From assembly GCA_965249645.1 (NCBI GenBank), contig CBDFML010000007.1:62001-126000 (forward strand): DNA of 64,000 bases, in the 5' to 3' direction. The first letter of the stretch is position 1. Each line of letters opens with the position of its first letter. This document shows, piece by piece, positions 52,147-61,115 of the stretch. This DNA is from CAVOEB01 sp965249645. GTDB lineage: Bacteria > Pseudomonadota > Alphaproteobacteria > UBA828 > JAPUJA01. A model generated the notes under the pieces. It was not told the DNA's origin. It ran no database searches and saw only the letters and a program-made list of their open reading frames with translations. Made by a program: the position numbers and the translations under genes.

Positions 52147-53018
52147 GGTGCCGCCTCCGCGTCGTCCGCCCAGGCGGGATCGCGCTCCAGCACGGGCAGC
52201 GAGGCTGCCGGTGCGTCGAGTCGCGGGCGCGCGGCGAGCAGGCCGCGCGTGTAGGGATGTTGCGCGCTCTCAAGCGCGCCGGCGGCGCAGCGCTCGACGA
52301 CCTTTCCCGCATACATGACCAGAACCCGGTCGCAGAACCTGCCGACCAGGCCGAGGTCGTGGCTGATAAAGATCAGCCCCATGCCTCGATCGGCGACCAG
52401 GCCATCGAGAATGTCGAGCACCTGCCGGCGCACCGAGACATCGAGCGCCGAGGTCGGCTCGTCGGCAATCAGAAGCGCCGGATCGGGCGCGATCATCATG
52501 GCGATCATCGCCCGCTGTGCCATGCCGCCCGAAAGCTCGTGAGGATAGGCGCGCGCGACGCGCCGCGCATCCTCGATGCCGACATCGTGCAGCAAGTCGA
52601 ACGTGCGCCCCCTCGTCTCCGCACGCGAGACGCCGGCGAGTCGCACCGCTTCGGCAATCTGGCGGCCGACCGTCATCACCGGGTTGAGGGAAAATTTCGG
52701 GTCCTGCGGGATGAGCCCGATGCGTTGGCCCCGGATCCGTCGCATCGCACGCGGCGACAGCGTCAGAAGGTCCGTGCCGTCAAACGCGAGCGTTCGTGCA
52801 GTCATCTTCGCTCCAGGCGGCAACAGGCGGAGCACGCTTCTCGCCGTAAGCGACTTGCCAGATCCGGATTCACCGACGATGCCGACCTTCTCCCGACCCA
52901 TGGCGAGGCTAACCCCGCGCACGGCTTCGGTAGGCCCGGCGTCGCCCGCGAACGAGACCCGGAGGTCTTCGATACGGAGCAGTTCGGTCACGCCCATGTC
53001 CGCCTCGGGCTGGCTCAT
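52143..53018 (-). CDS. dppD: Peptide/nickel-type ABC importer, ATP-binding protein 1
   Basis: A 291-aa ATPase: Walker A GESGSGKSLTARSVLR, signature LSGGMAQRAMIAMMI, Walker B ALLIADEPTSALD, His in IFISHDLGLVGRF. A C-terminal extension after QHPYTRGLLAARP is shorter than in DppD. ATG 53018 overlaps the permease stop (ATGA). Confidence 0.92.
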   Translation of the reverse strand: MSQPEADMGVTELLRIEDLRVSFAGDAGPTEAVRGVSLAMGREKVGIVGESGSGKSLTARSVLRLLPPGAKMTARTLAFDGTDLLTLSPRAMRRIRGQRIGLIPQDPKFSLNPVMTVGRQIAEAVRLAGVSRAETRGRTFDLLHDVGIEDARRVARAYPHELSGGMAQRAMIAMMIAPDPALLIADEPTSALDVSVRRQVLDILDGLVADRGMGLIFISHDLGLVGRFCDRVLVMYAGKVVERCAAGALESAQHPYTRGLLAARPRLDAPAASLPVLERDPAWADDAEAAP

Positions 53019-53941
53019 GTCTGCTTCGGATCGAGCGCGTCGCGCAATCCGTCTCCCAAAAGGTTGAAGCCGAGACTGACCACCAGGATCGCCAGGCCCG
53101 GCATCGCCGCAACCCACCACTGATCGAGCACGAACTGGCGTCCCGACGCGATCATCGCACCCCATTCCGCAGCCGGCGGCTGGGCGCCCAGCCCGAGAAA
53201 GCCCAGCCCCGCGGCGATCAGGATGATACCCGCCATGTCGAGGCTGGCACGTACCAGCACAGAGGGCATGCACAGCGGCATGACTTCGCCCCACACGATT
53301 CGCGCCGGGGATGCGCCTTGCAGCCGGGCGGCCGCGATGAAATCACTGTTCCGAATCGTGAGTGTTTCGGCCCGGGCGAGCCGGGCGAACGGCGGCCAGG
53401 CCGCCAGCGCGATGGCGATTACCGCGTTCTCGATACCCGGGCCCAGCGCAGCCACCAGCGCCAGAGCCAGGATCAGCTTGGGAAAGGCGAGAAAAATGTC
53501 GGTCAGCCGCATCAGGACCTTGTCGAGCCAGCCGCCCGCATAGCCCGCGATACAGCCGATCATCAGTCCGATCGGCGCCGAAATCGCGGCGACCAGCGCA
53601 ACGATCAGCAGGGTCGTCCGTGCGCCGTGCAGGATCCGGCTCAAAATGTCGCGGCCGAACTGATCGGTGCCCAGATAGTGGGCCCCGTTCGGAGCCAGCA
53701 GGCGAACGTTCAAATCCTGCTCGACGGGGGAATAGGGCGTCAGCCACGGGGCGAACAGCGCGACGACGATCAATCCGAGGACCACGCCAAGACCGGCCAG
53801 CCCCAGCGGGTTGCGGGCAAATGCCCGCCACAGCCGCCAGGCCCGCCCGAGCCGCGCCTGCCATGGCCCCGCCGGGCTCTCGTCGAGCAGCCAGGCGCGC
53901 CAACTCGCGGGGTTCGGGGCGTTGCTTTGGCCCAAGGTCAT
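53015..53941 (-). CDS. dppC: Peptide/nickel-type ABC importer, permease 2
   Basis: A 308-aa membrane protein. A cytoplasmic N-terminal stretch of about 35 residues precedes the first helix (LAGLGVVLGLIVVALFAPWL). HYLGTDQFGRDILSRILHGA is the DppC hallmark. The EAA loop is FIAAARLQGASPARIVWGEVMP. ATG 53941 overlaps the stop of dppB. Confidence 0.92.
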   Translation of the reverse strand: MTLGQSNAPNPASWRAWLLDESPAGPWQARLGRAWRLWRAFARNPLGLAGLGVVLGLIVVALFAPWLTPYSPVEQDLNVRLLAPNGAHYLGTDQFGRDILSRILHGARTTLLIVALVAAISAPIGLMIGCIAGYAGGWLDKVLMRLTDIFLAFPKLILALALVAALGPGIENAVIAIALAAWPPFARLARAETLTIRNSDFIAAARLQGASPARIVWGEVMPLCMPSVLVRASLDMAGIILIAAGLGFLGLGAQPPAAEWGAMIASGRQFVLDQWWVAAMPGLAILVVSLGFNLLGDGLRDALDPKQT

Positions 53942-54999
53942 CGCGCCCTCGGATCGAACAGCCGGTAGAGCAGGTCGGAGAGCATGTTGAGCCCGACGAA
54001 CAGCGCGCCGACCACGAGGGTGCCGCCGAGCACCGCGTCCATGTCGGCCGCGAACAGCGAATTCGTGATGTACTGGCCTAAACCGGGCCAGGCGAATACG
54101 GTTTCCGTCAGCACGGAGCCTTCGAGCAGCCCGCCATAGGAGAGCGCAATCACAGTGATCAGCGGCACCCGCACGTTGCCCAACGCGTGGCGCCAAACCA
54201 CCGCGCCTTCGGAGAGCCCCTTGACCCGCGCCGTCGCGACATATTCCTGACTTAACTCGCCCAGCATCAGCGAGCGGGTCATGCGGCTGATATAGGCCAG
54301 TGAGAAATAACCCAGCACCGCCGCCGGTAAGACAATGTGGCTGAACGCGTTCGCGAAGATTTCTCCGTCGCCCGCGAGCAGGCTGTCGACCAGCAACAGG
54401 CCGGTGACGCTTGGCACCAAGCCGTCGTAATAGACGTCGAGCCGTCCCGGTCCCGCCACCCAGTCGAGCTGTGCATAGAACAGCAACAACCCCATGAGAC
54501 CAAGCCAAAACACCGGCACCGAGTAGCCGAACAGGCCGACGACTCGGATCAGGTGGTCGGGCCAGCGGCCCTGGCGAGTCGCCGCGATTACGCCCAGCGG
54601 CACCCCCAACCCGACTCCGATCAGGGTCGCGACCGTGGCAAGCTCCAGCGTTGCGGGAAACACCCGGCCGATGTCGTCCAGCACCGGGTTGGCAGTCAGC
54701 ACCGATTGGCCGAAATCGCCCCGCAGGATATCGCCCAGATAGAGAAAGAACTGCTCGACGATCGGTCGGTCGAGGCCCAGCGCGATGCGCGCCGCCTCGT
54801 AGGCTTCCGGGCTTGCGCGATCGCCGACGGCCGCCAGCACCGGGTCGACGGGTACGACCCGACCGATCAGGAAGGTCACGAGGACGAGCCCGAACAATGT
54901 AATTGCGACCGAGACGATCAGTCCGGCCGCCGCCTTCAGGCGGCGAGCGGTGGCGTCGAAGCGCTCGGCGCTATCAAGGCTCTCGTCGATCCGGGCCAC
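53938..54999 (-). CDS. dppB: Peptide/nickel-type ABC importer, permease 1
   Basis: A 353-aa membrane protein with six helices. The first is LIVSVAITLFGLVLVTFLIG; later ones include LELATVATLIGVGLGVPLGV. The EAA loop is EYVATARVKGLSEGAVVWRH, ending in FDPRAR as in this family. The N-terminal 25 residues are an extra polar stretch. It lies 25 bp after the substrate-binding protein gene. Confidence 0.92.
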   Translation of the reverse strand: MARIDESLDSAERFDATARRLKAAAGLIVSVAITLFGLVLVTFLIGRVVPVDPVLAAVGDRASPEAYEAARIALGLDRPIVEQFFLYLGDILRGDFGQSVLTANPVLDDIGRVFPATLELATVATLIGVGLGVPLGVIAATRQGRWPDHLIRVVGLFGYSVPVFWLGLMGLLLFYAQLDWVAGPGRLDVYYDGLVPSVTGLLLVDSLLAGDGEIFANAFSHIVLPAAVLGYFSLAYISRMTRSLMLGELSQEYVATARVKGLSEGAVVWRHALGNVRVPLITVIALSYGGLLEGSVLTETVFAWPGLGQYITNSLFAADMDAVLGGTLVVGALFVGLNMLSDLLYRLFDPRAR

Positions 55000-55024
55000 G
55001 CTTGGCTCCCGACAGGGGGGGCGC

Positions 55025-56623
55025 CTACTTCGTGACGCCGCGATAGAACACCGTATCGAAAGTCGGTCCCGCGACGAACCCCTTTAGCCCCACCCGCTGG
55101 GCGATGACATCGACCTTCTGGAACATCACCACGAAGGGTGAGTCCGCCATCAGGCGACGCTGGATGTCCTCGTAGAGCACAACCCGGGCGGCAACGTCGC
55201 GCTCGATCATGGCGGCAGCGGCAAGCCCGGACAACTCGGGTGTCTCCCAGGCGTTGCGCCAGGCCAGCGTCTTGTTGAGCGCATCGCCGGCGTTGTCCGG
55301 GTTGTCGGCGAAGACGCCCGCATTGGTGTGGGGGTCCTGATAATCCGCGCCCCACAGGCCGAAATAGATGTCGTGGTTGCGCGCCCGATACTTGGTCAGG
55401 GTCTGCTTGCCGTCGCCGGGGAGAAGCTCAAGGGTGATCCCGGCCAGGGAAAAACTCGCCTGGATCGACTGGGCGAGGTCGATCAACGGCGCTGTGTTGC
55501 GCGTGTCCATGGTGACCGTGAAGCCCTCCGGGTATCCGGCTTGGGCAAGCAACGTTTTCGCCTTTTCCACGTCGAGCGAGAACGGCGTCTCGTCGAGCGC
55601 GCCCAAAAAGCCCCGGGGTAGAATCGTCTGGTGGACCACCGCGGTCTCGGCCAGGAAGGTCTGCTGGAGCAGCGTGTAGTCGATCAGCCAACGGAGCGCC
55701 TTGCGCACGCCGGGTTGGCTCAACACCGGGTTGTTCTGGTTGAGACCCAGATAGTAGATCGCACCCTTGGGCGAGGGCCAGACCCGGATGTCGTCGTTGC
55801 CCGCGAGACCGGCCAGTTGGTCGGCGCCGAGGTTGCGGGCAAGGTCGATATCGCCCTTCTCCAGCAACAACCGTTGGGTCGCGGGCTCGGCGATATGGCG
55901 AATGACTGCCCGCTCGATCGCCGCTGCGCCCCGCCAGTGGTCCGGATAGGCATCGAGGATCAGCGCCTCGTTGGGCTTCCACGCGCGCAGGGAAAATGCC
56001 CCTGAACCCGCCGAATGGGTGCGCAGCCAGCCGTGGCCCCAGTCGCCACCTTCTTCGTGCTCGGCGAGCAGCGCCGAATCCACCACCGAGGCGACCCCGG
56101 CAGTCAGGCAGTTGAGCACGAACGAGGGCGCGTACGGCCGGTCGGTGGTGAACACGAGGGTGCGGGCGTCGGGTGCGCGAATGGTGGTCTCGATATTGTT
56201 GGGCGCAAAGCCGAACTGGGCGAGGATGAAGGCGGGTGCGAGGTTGAGCGCGATCACCCGGCGCAGCGAATAGGCGGCATCGACGGCGGTAAGCGGGTTG
56301 CCCGAATGAAAGCTGACGCCCTCGCGGATGATGAAGGAGAAGCTCCGTCCGTCCTCGGAGACCGACCAGCTTTCGGCGATGCCCGGCCCGATCACGCTTG
56401 GGTCGTCGTGATCGAAATAGACCAGCCGGTCGTAGACGTTGCCCGAATACTCCGCGCCCGAAAACTCGAAGACTTCCGCGGGATCGAGCGAAATGATGTC
56501 GTCGATCTGCATTGCCATGACGAAGACGCTGGTTGGCGTGCCGGCAAGAGCGGAGCCACAAGCAACGAACACAGCCAGCGCGAGCGCTCCGATGATCCGC
56601 GCCGCGCCGCGCCGCGCCATCAC
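55025..56623 (-). CDS. dppA: Peptide/nickel-type ABC importer, substrate-binding protein
   Basis: A 532-aa exported SBP family 5 protein. The signal peptide is IIGALALAVFVACGSALAG. The mature part shows DIISLDPAEVFEFSGAEYSG (typical start), VSEDGRSFSFIIREGVSFHSG and FGLWGADYQDPHTNAGVFAD near the C-terminus. It binds peptides or other organic cations. Because the operon starts with a sarcosine/dimethylglycine dehydrogenase-like gene, the ligand may be an N-methylated amine or amino acid derivative. Its start overlaps the upstream gene's stop. Confidence 0.9.
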   Translation of the reverse strand: MMARRGAARIIGALALAVFVACGSALAGTPTSVFVMAMQIDDIISLDPAEVFEFSGAEYSGNVYDRLVYFDHDDPSVIGPGIAESWSVSEDGRSFSFIIREGVSFHSGNPLTAVDAAYSLRRVIALNLAPAFILAQFGFAPNNIETTIRAPDARTLVFTTDRPYAPSFVLNCLTAGVASVVDSALLAEHEEGGDWGHGWLRTHSAGSGAFSLRAWKPNEALILDAYPDHWRGAAAIERAVIRHIAEPATQRLLLEKGDIDLARNLGADQLAGLAGNDDIRVWPSPKGAIYYLGLNQNNPVLSQPGVRKALRWLIDYTLLQQTFLAETAVVHQTILPRGFLGALDETPFSLDVEKAKTLLAQAGYPEGFTVTMDTRNTAPLIDLAQSIQASFSLAGITLELLPGDGKQTLTKYRARNHDIYFGLWGADYQDPHTNAGVFADNPDNAGDALNKTLAWRNAWETPELSGLAAAAMIERDVAARVVLYEDIQRRLMADSPFVVMFQKVDVIAQRVGLKGFVAGPTFDTVFYRGVTK

Positions 56624-59073
56624 CCCCGCACCCGTTCGCTCTTCGGGTCGTAGAACGGTGCGATCGAGAGGGTGGCGGCGAAGCGTTCACCCGCGAGATC
56701 GACCTCGAATTGGCCTGAATCGAGCCAGGCAGCGTTCACCCCGGCCTCGCATTCGAGTATGGCAAGCCCGACCGAACAGCCCAGCGTGTGGCCATAGGCC
56801 CCCGAGGTGATCTCGCCCACGATCTCGCCATCGCGATAGACCGTCTCGTCGTGGAGCAGCAGGGGCTCGGAATCGTCGAGGGTGACCGAGACCACGCGGC
56901 GATCGAGGGTTTTTCCCTTCTGCTCGGCAATCGCCTCGCGACCGATGAAGTCCGCGTTCTTGTCAAGCTTGACCGCGAAACCCAGTCCCGCCTGATAGGG
57001 TGTCTCCTCGGGACTGATGTCGTGACCCCAATGGCGATAGCCCTTCTCGCAGCGCAAAGAATCGAGCGCGTGATAGCCCGCGAGCCGCAGGCCAAGGTCA
57101 CCGCCCGCCTCGATGAGTGCGTCGAACAGCCCCGTTGCCATCTCCACCGGCGCATAAAGCTCCCAGCCGAGCTCGCCCACATAGGTGAGCCGCGTGGCGC
57201 GCACCCGGGCGTACGCCAAATCGATTTCCTGCGATGTCGCGAACGGAAACGCCTCGTTCGACAGGTCCGCGTCGCCCAGCCGCGTCAGCAGCGCCCGCGA
57301 ATTTGGCCCCATCACCGAGATCATCGCCAGGCTGGTGCCGAGGTCGGTCAGCACCGCGTAGGCGTCCGCCGGAATGTTGCGCCCGATCCAGTCGAAGTCG
57401 CGGCGGGCCGAGGCGGCAGCGGTCACGATGAGGTAGCGCTCCTCGGCCAGGCGGGTCACGGTCAGGTCCGCCTCGATGCCGCCGTGGCGGTTGAGCATCT
57501 GGGTATAGACCACCTTGCCCTCGGGCACCGCCACGTCGTTGGCGCAGAGCCTCTGGAGCGCGGCTTCCGCGTCGCACCCCGCCAGCTCGAACTTGGCGAA
57601 CGAGGTCTGGTCGAACAGCCCCACCGTCTCGCGCACCGCCTGGTGCTCTTCGGCTGCGTAGGCAAACCAGTTCTGCCGGCCGTAGGAATATTCGTATTTG
57701 GGCTCGACGCCCTCGGGCGCATACCAGTAGGGCCGCTCCCAACCCGCGACCACGCCGAAGCAGGCACGCTTTGCCACCAGCCGGTCGTGGAGCGGCGAGG
57801 TGCGCACGCCCCGCGCGGTCTCGGGCTGTCGGCCGGGCCAGTGCATGGCGTAGAGAAGACCCGGGTTCTCGATGGTGCAGTCGTGCAAATAGGTCGCGTT
57901 GCTTTCCCACGCGCCCATGCGCCGGCAATCGACACCCCACAGATCCATCGGCGGCTCGCCTGCGACCAGCCACTCGGCAGTCGCCTTGCCCGCGCCGGCA
58001 GACGACGCGATGCCCACCGAGTTGAAGCCGCAGGCGAGGTAGAAATGTTCCAGCTCCGGCGCCTCGCCCAACAGGTAGCGGTTGTCCCGCGTGAAGCTCT
58101 CAGGCCCGTTGGTCATGCTCTTGATCTGCGCGGTCTCGAGCGCCGGGATGAGCGAAAGGCCGGGCTCCATGAAGACGGCGAAGTGGTCCCAGTCGTCTTC
58201 GAGCAGGGAGAACTCGAAATCCTCGGGAATGCCGTCCATGCCCCAGGGCTTGGCCACCGGCTCGAAGCCGCCGAACATCACGCCACCCACCTCCTCGCGG
58301 TAATAGGCGAAGCCGTCGGGATCGCGCAACGTCGGCATCTCGCGGCTCACGCCGTCGAGCGCCTCGGTGATGATGTAGAAATGCTCCGCCGCGTGGAGCG
58401 GCACGGACACCCCGGCCATCTTTCCAATCTCGCGGCCCCACATGCCGGCGCAATTGACCACGTACTCGCAGGCGATTTCGCCCCGGTCGGTCGCAACCCC
58501 GCTCACCCGCCCGTTGGTCTGGCGGATCGCGGTGACCTTGACCCCTTCGAGCAGCGTCGCCCCGTCCATGCGTGCGCCCTTCGCCATGGCCAGCGTCGTG
58601 TTGGTCGGATCTGTCCGCCCGTCCTTGGGAATCCAGAAGGCGGAATCGAGAACCTCGGTATTCAGCAGCGGCCACAGCTTCTGCGCCTGGGCCAGCTCGA
58701 TGCGCTCCATCTCGATGCCAAAGCGCTTGGCCATCACGGCGCCCCGAGTCAGCTCGATCCGCCGTGCCTCCGTGCGCGCAACCGCCAGGCTGCCATGCTC
58801 GCGATAGCCCGTCGCCTGGCCGGTCTCGTCCTCGAGCGACTTGAACAGCTCGGTTGCGTACTGGGCCAGCCGGGTCAGGTTCTGGGTCGCGCGCAACTGG
58901 CCGACCAGCCCGGCGGCGTGCCAGCTGGTGCCACAGCCGAACTGCTTGCGTTCGAGCAGCACCACGTCGCTCCAGCCGAGTTTGGTCAGGTGATACGCGA
59001 CCGAACAGCCGACAATGCCGCCGCCGACGACTACCACCCGTGCCGAGGTCGGAAACTCGCTCGCACGTGCCAT
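56620..59073 (-). CDS. Sarcosine/dimethylglycine dehydrogenase-like protein (FAD plus GcvT domains)
   Basis: An 817-aa enzyme. Residues about 10-400 are a DAO-type FAD domain: VVVGGGIVGCSVAYHLTKLG, and GTSWHAAGLVGQLRATQNLT, whose His in SWHAAGL is the covalent FAD site in relatives. From about 420 on come GcvT folate domains: LFDQTSFAKFELAGCDAEAA, ISVMGPNSRALLTRLGDADL, GELGWELYAPVEMATGLFDA. ATG 59073 has GGGAG 6 bases upstream. It oxidatively demethylates an N-methyl amine and passes formaldehyde to tetrahydrofolate. First gene of the operon with the ABC importer. Confidence 0.9.
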   Translation of the reverse strand: MARASEFPTSARVVVVGGGIVGCSVAYHLTKLGWSDVVLLERKQFGCGTSWHAAGLVGQLRATQNLTRLAQYATELFKSLEDETGQATGYREHGSLAVARTEARRIELTRGAVMAKRFGIEMERIELAQAQKLWPLLNTEVLDSAFWIPKDGRTDPTNTTLAMAKGARMDGATLLEGVKVTAIRQTNGRVSGVATDRGEIACEYVVNCAGMWGREIGKMAGVSVPLHAAEHFYIITEALDGVSREMPTLRDPDGFAYYREEVGGVMFGGFEPVAKPWGMDGIPEDFEFSLLEDDWDHFAVFMEPGLSLIPALETAQIKSMTNGPESFTRDNRYLLGEAPELEHFYLACGFNSVGIASSAGAGKATAEWLVAGEPPMDLWGVDCRRMGAWESNATYLHDCTIENPGLLYAMHWPGRQPETARGVRTSPLHDRLVAKRACFGVVAGWERPYWYAPEGVEPKYEYSYGRQNWFAYAAEEHQAVRETVGLFDQTSFAKFELAGCDAEAALQRLCANDVAVPEGKVVYTQMLNRHGGIEADLTVTRLAEERYLIVTAAASARRDFDWIGRNIPADAYAVLTDLGTSLAMISVMGPNSRALLTRLGDADLSNEAFPFATSQEIDLAYARVRATRLTYVGELGWELYAPVEMATGLFDALIEAGGDLGLRLAGYHALDSLRCEKGYRHWGHDISPEETPYQAGLGFAVKLDKNADFIGREAIAEQKGKTLDRRVVSVTLDDSEPLLLHDETVYRDGEIVGEITSGAYGHTLGCSVGLAILECEAGVNAAWLDSGQFEVDLAGERFAATLSIAPFYDPKSERVRG

Positions 59074-59236
59074 GAACATCTCCCGTCGTTTCGACGGAGT
59101 CCTAAAGGCCGCGCCGCGCCGGGGCAAGGCCAAATTGCCCGGCCCGCCTCTATCGACAGCCCCTAAACGCGGCTTTATAGTCCTCGCGAGCCGCGTGCGC
59201 CGAACGCACACGGTCCTGATCAGGAGATTGACCGCG

Positions 59237-59842
59237 ATGGAAACGGTAAGTTTCGCCACCATGGCCGATGGTACGAAGGACGATTACGACCTCATCCGCC
59301 GCGTCGGCCGACCCGAATACGACGCCCTGCCCGAGCGCGCGCTCGACGCGCTGCGCATGCTCAAGAATTTCGGCAAGGGCTTCAAGATCGATCGCTACCA
59401 GCATTCACTGCAAACGGCGACACGCGCGTTTCGCGACGGCGCCGACGAGGAGACGGTCGTCGCCGCCCTGCTCCACGACCTGGGCGATGTGCTGGCGCCG
59501 ACCAACCATGCGGAGTATGCGGGCACCATCCTTGAGCCGTATGTAAGCGAGAAGACTCACTGGGTGGTTCGCCATCACGGCCTCTTCCAACTTTATTATT
59601 TCGGCCAGCACATTGGGCGCGACCCCAACGTCCGCGAGCGCTACCGTGACAACCCCTATTTCGACGCGACTGTCGAGTTCTGCGAAAAGTGGGACCAGAC
59701 CGCATTCGACCCAGACTACGACACCCTGCCCGTCGAACATTTCGAATCGATGGTCGAAGCGGTATTGACTCGTCCCCCCTTCGCCCAGCGCCCCGACCTC
59801 GGCAAAGAACGCCTGGCCACGGCGGGGATCAAGCAGTCATGA
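59237..59842 (+). CDS. HD-domain protein, PhnZ/MIOX-like
   Basis: A 201-aa HD-domain protein with metal-site motifs RYQHSLQTATRAFRDGA, VVAALLHDLGDVL and THWVVRHHGLFQLYYF. It also has CEKWDQTAFDPDYDTLPVEHF. This group includes PhnZ and myo-inositol oxygenase, which use a mixed-valence di-iron centre to oxidise rather than hydrolyse. It lies 164 bp from the sarcosine dehydrogenase-like gene, divergently. CAGGAGA stands before ATG 59237. It overlaps the cupin gene by 4 bp. Substrate unknown; the oxygenase idea is by resemblance only. Confidence 0.78.
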   Translation: METVSFATMADGTKDDYDLIRRVGRPEYDALPERALDALRMLKNFGKGFKIDRYQHSLQTATRAFRDGADEETVVAALLHDLGDVLAPTNHAEYAGTILEPYVSEKTHWVVRHHGLFQLYYFGQHIGRDPNVRERYRDNPYFDATVEFCEKWDQTAFDPDYDTLPVEHFESMVEAVLTRPPFAQRPDLGKERLATAGIKQS

Positions 59843-60201
59843 GCGGGCCCGCCCTGTTCAAGAAGGATGCGCTGAACTGGGAGGCGGGCAGCGGCGAATG
59901 GTCGAGCGTCCGTTTCGCGCGGCCGATTCGCGAAAAGCTCACCGGTGGAATGGGCGCGGGCCTGTACACCATCGAGAACATTGCCTACGACTGGACCGTC
60001 ACCTACGACGAGGTGCTCTATGTCCTTGAGGGCGAGCTGCGCGTCACCGTCGGCGACGAGGTGTTCAACTGTGAGCCCGGCGATTTTCTATGGCTGCCTA
60101 AGGACACCGCGCTCAATTACGCCACCGACAGCCGCGCTCTGGCCCTGTGGGCCGTGGCCCCCGAAGGCGCCGTCGACTGGGCCGCCTTCGGCCTCGACTA
60201 G
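59839..60201 (+). CDS. EutQ-like cupin protein
   Basis: A 120-aa single cupin. Sections: LYTIENIAYDWTVTYDEVLYVLEG (with the E of the first cupin motif), VGDEVFNCEPGDFLWLPKDT (second motif region) and ALWAVAPEGAVDW. The metal His of typical cupins are mostly absent, as in EutQ. It is translated together with the HD-domain gene (ATGA overlap) and could bind the same ligand. Function unknown. Confidence 0.8.
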   Translation: MSGPALFKKDALNWEAGSGEWSSVRFARPIREKLTGGMGAGLYTIENIAYDWTVTYDEVLYVLEGELRVTVGDEVFNCEPGDFLWLPKDTALNYATDSRALALWAVAPEGAVDWAAFGLD

Positions 60202-60368
60202 GGACAAGCCCCTATTATTTATCGATGCTAGCCTAAGGCCGTGACTGCGTCCCGCCGCAGGGCCGGGGTTGGCTCAGGCCGGCCGCGACAAGATCACTGG
60301 CGCGCCCGCTCGGGCGTGGACCGCAAGCTCCACTGCCGTGAGCGACGCAACCCCGAGCCCCGCGCAAC

Positions 60369-61115
60369 CTACTCCGTAAACACCGGGTCCTCGCGCGCAA
60401 GCAACCGCTTGAGCGCAGAAAAATGCTGGCGGGCATAGAGATCGACATTTGTCTCCCAGTGCGCCGCCATGGCTTGCGCCGCGTTCTCGCTGACCGTGGC
60501 GAGTGGCCGCCTGGTCGACATCGCCAGCACCTGTTGTCGGCAGGCGCGTTCGAGCAGATAGAGGTCGTGAAAGCAACCTGCAATGGTCTCGCCGACCACG
60601 ATCACGCCGTGATGGGCCAGGAACAGCACCCGCGCCGTGCCCAGCGCGTCGGCGATCCGTTGGCCTTCCTCCGGCGGGTCGGCGGAACCGGCGAACACCG
60701 GATCGTAGGCCACGGCGCCGTGAAAGCGCAGCGCGGTCTGGTGCGCCGCGGTCTCCAGCCGGCCGTCTTCGAGCAGGGTCAACGCCGTAGCATAGGGCAT
60801 ATGGGAATGCATCACTGCCCGGGCGTGAGGCTGGCGGCGGTGAATGCCGCTGTGGATCGAGACAGCGCTGGGTTCGACGAACCCCTCGCCCTCCAGCACC
60901 ATGCCCTGCGCGTCGACCAACAGCAGGTCGTCGGGCCCGATCTCCGACCAGTGCTTGCCGTAGGCGTTGACCAGAAACGCCCCGTCGCGGTCGGCAGGCG
61001 CAAAGGAGAGGTGGTTGTCGACCGCCTCGTGCAGCTCGTAGCGCGCGGCCCAGCGAAACGCTGCCGCCAGGTCGATGCGTGCCGCCCGTAGATCTCCGGA
61101 ACCGTTCGTGCTCAT
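60369..61115 (-). CDS. Class II aldolase/adducin family protein
   Basis: A 248-aa zinc-type aldolase fold: AARYELHEAVDNHLSFAPAD, HSHMPYATALTLLE (first metal His pair), FLAHHGVIVVGETIAGCFHD (catalytic His/His). Length and lack of a sugar-phosphate signature point to a decarboxylase or aldolase for small acids. ATG 61115 overlaps the upstream dehalogenase stop by 4 bp, so they are one unit. Substrate is not known. Confidence 0.82.
   Translation of the reverse strand: MSTNGSGDLRAARIDLAAAFRWAARYELHEAVDNHLSFAPADRDGAFLVNAYGKHWSEIGPDDLLLVDAQGMVLEGEGFVEPSAVSIHSGIHRRQPHARAVMHSHMPYATALTLLEDGRLETAAHQTALRFHGAVAYDPVFAGSADPPEEGQRIADALGTARVLFLAHHGVIVVGETIAGCFHDLYLLERACRQQVLAMSTRRPLATVSENAAQAMAAHWETNVDLYARQHFSALKRLLAREDPVFTE

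Noticed and set aside
56788..59166. A 792-aa open frame on the + strand
   Set aside because: Antisense to the sarcosine dehydrogenase-like gene, which has FAD and GcvT motifs.
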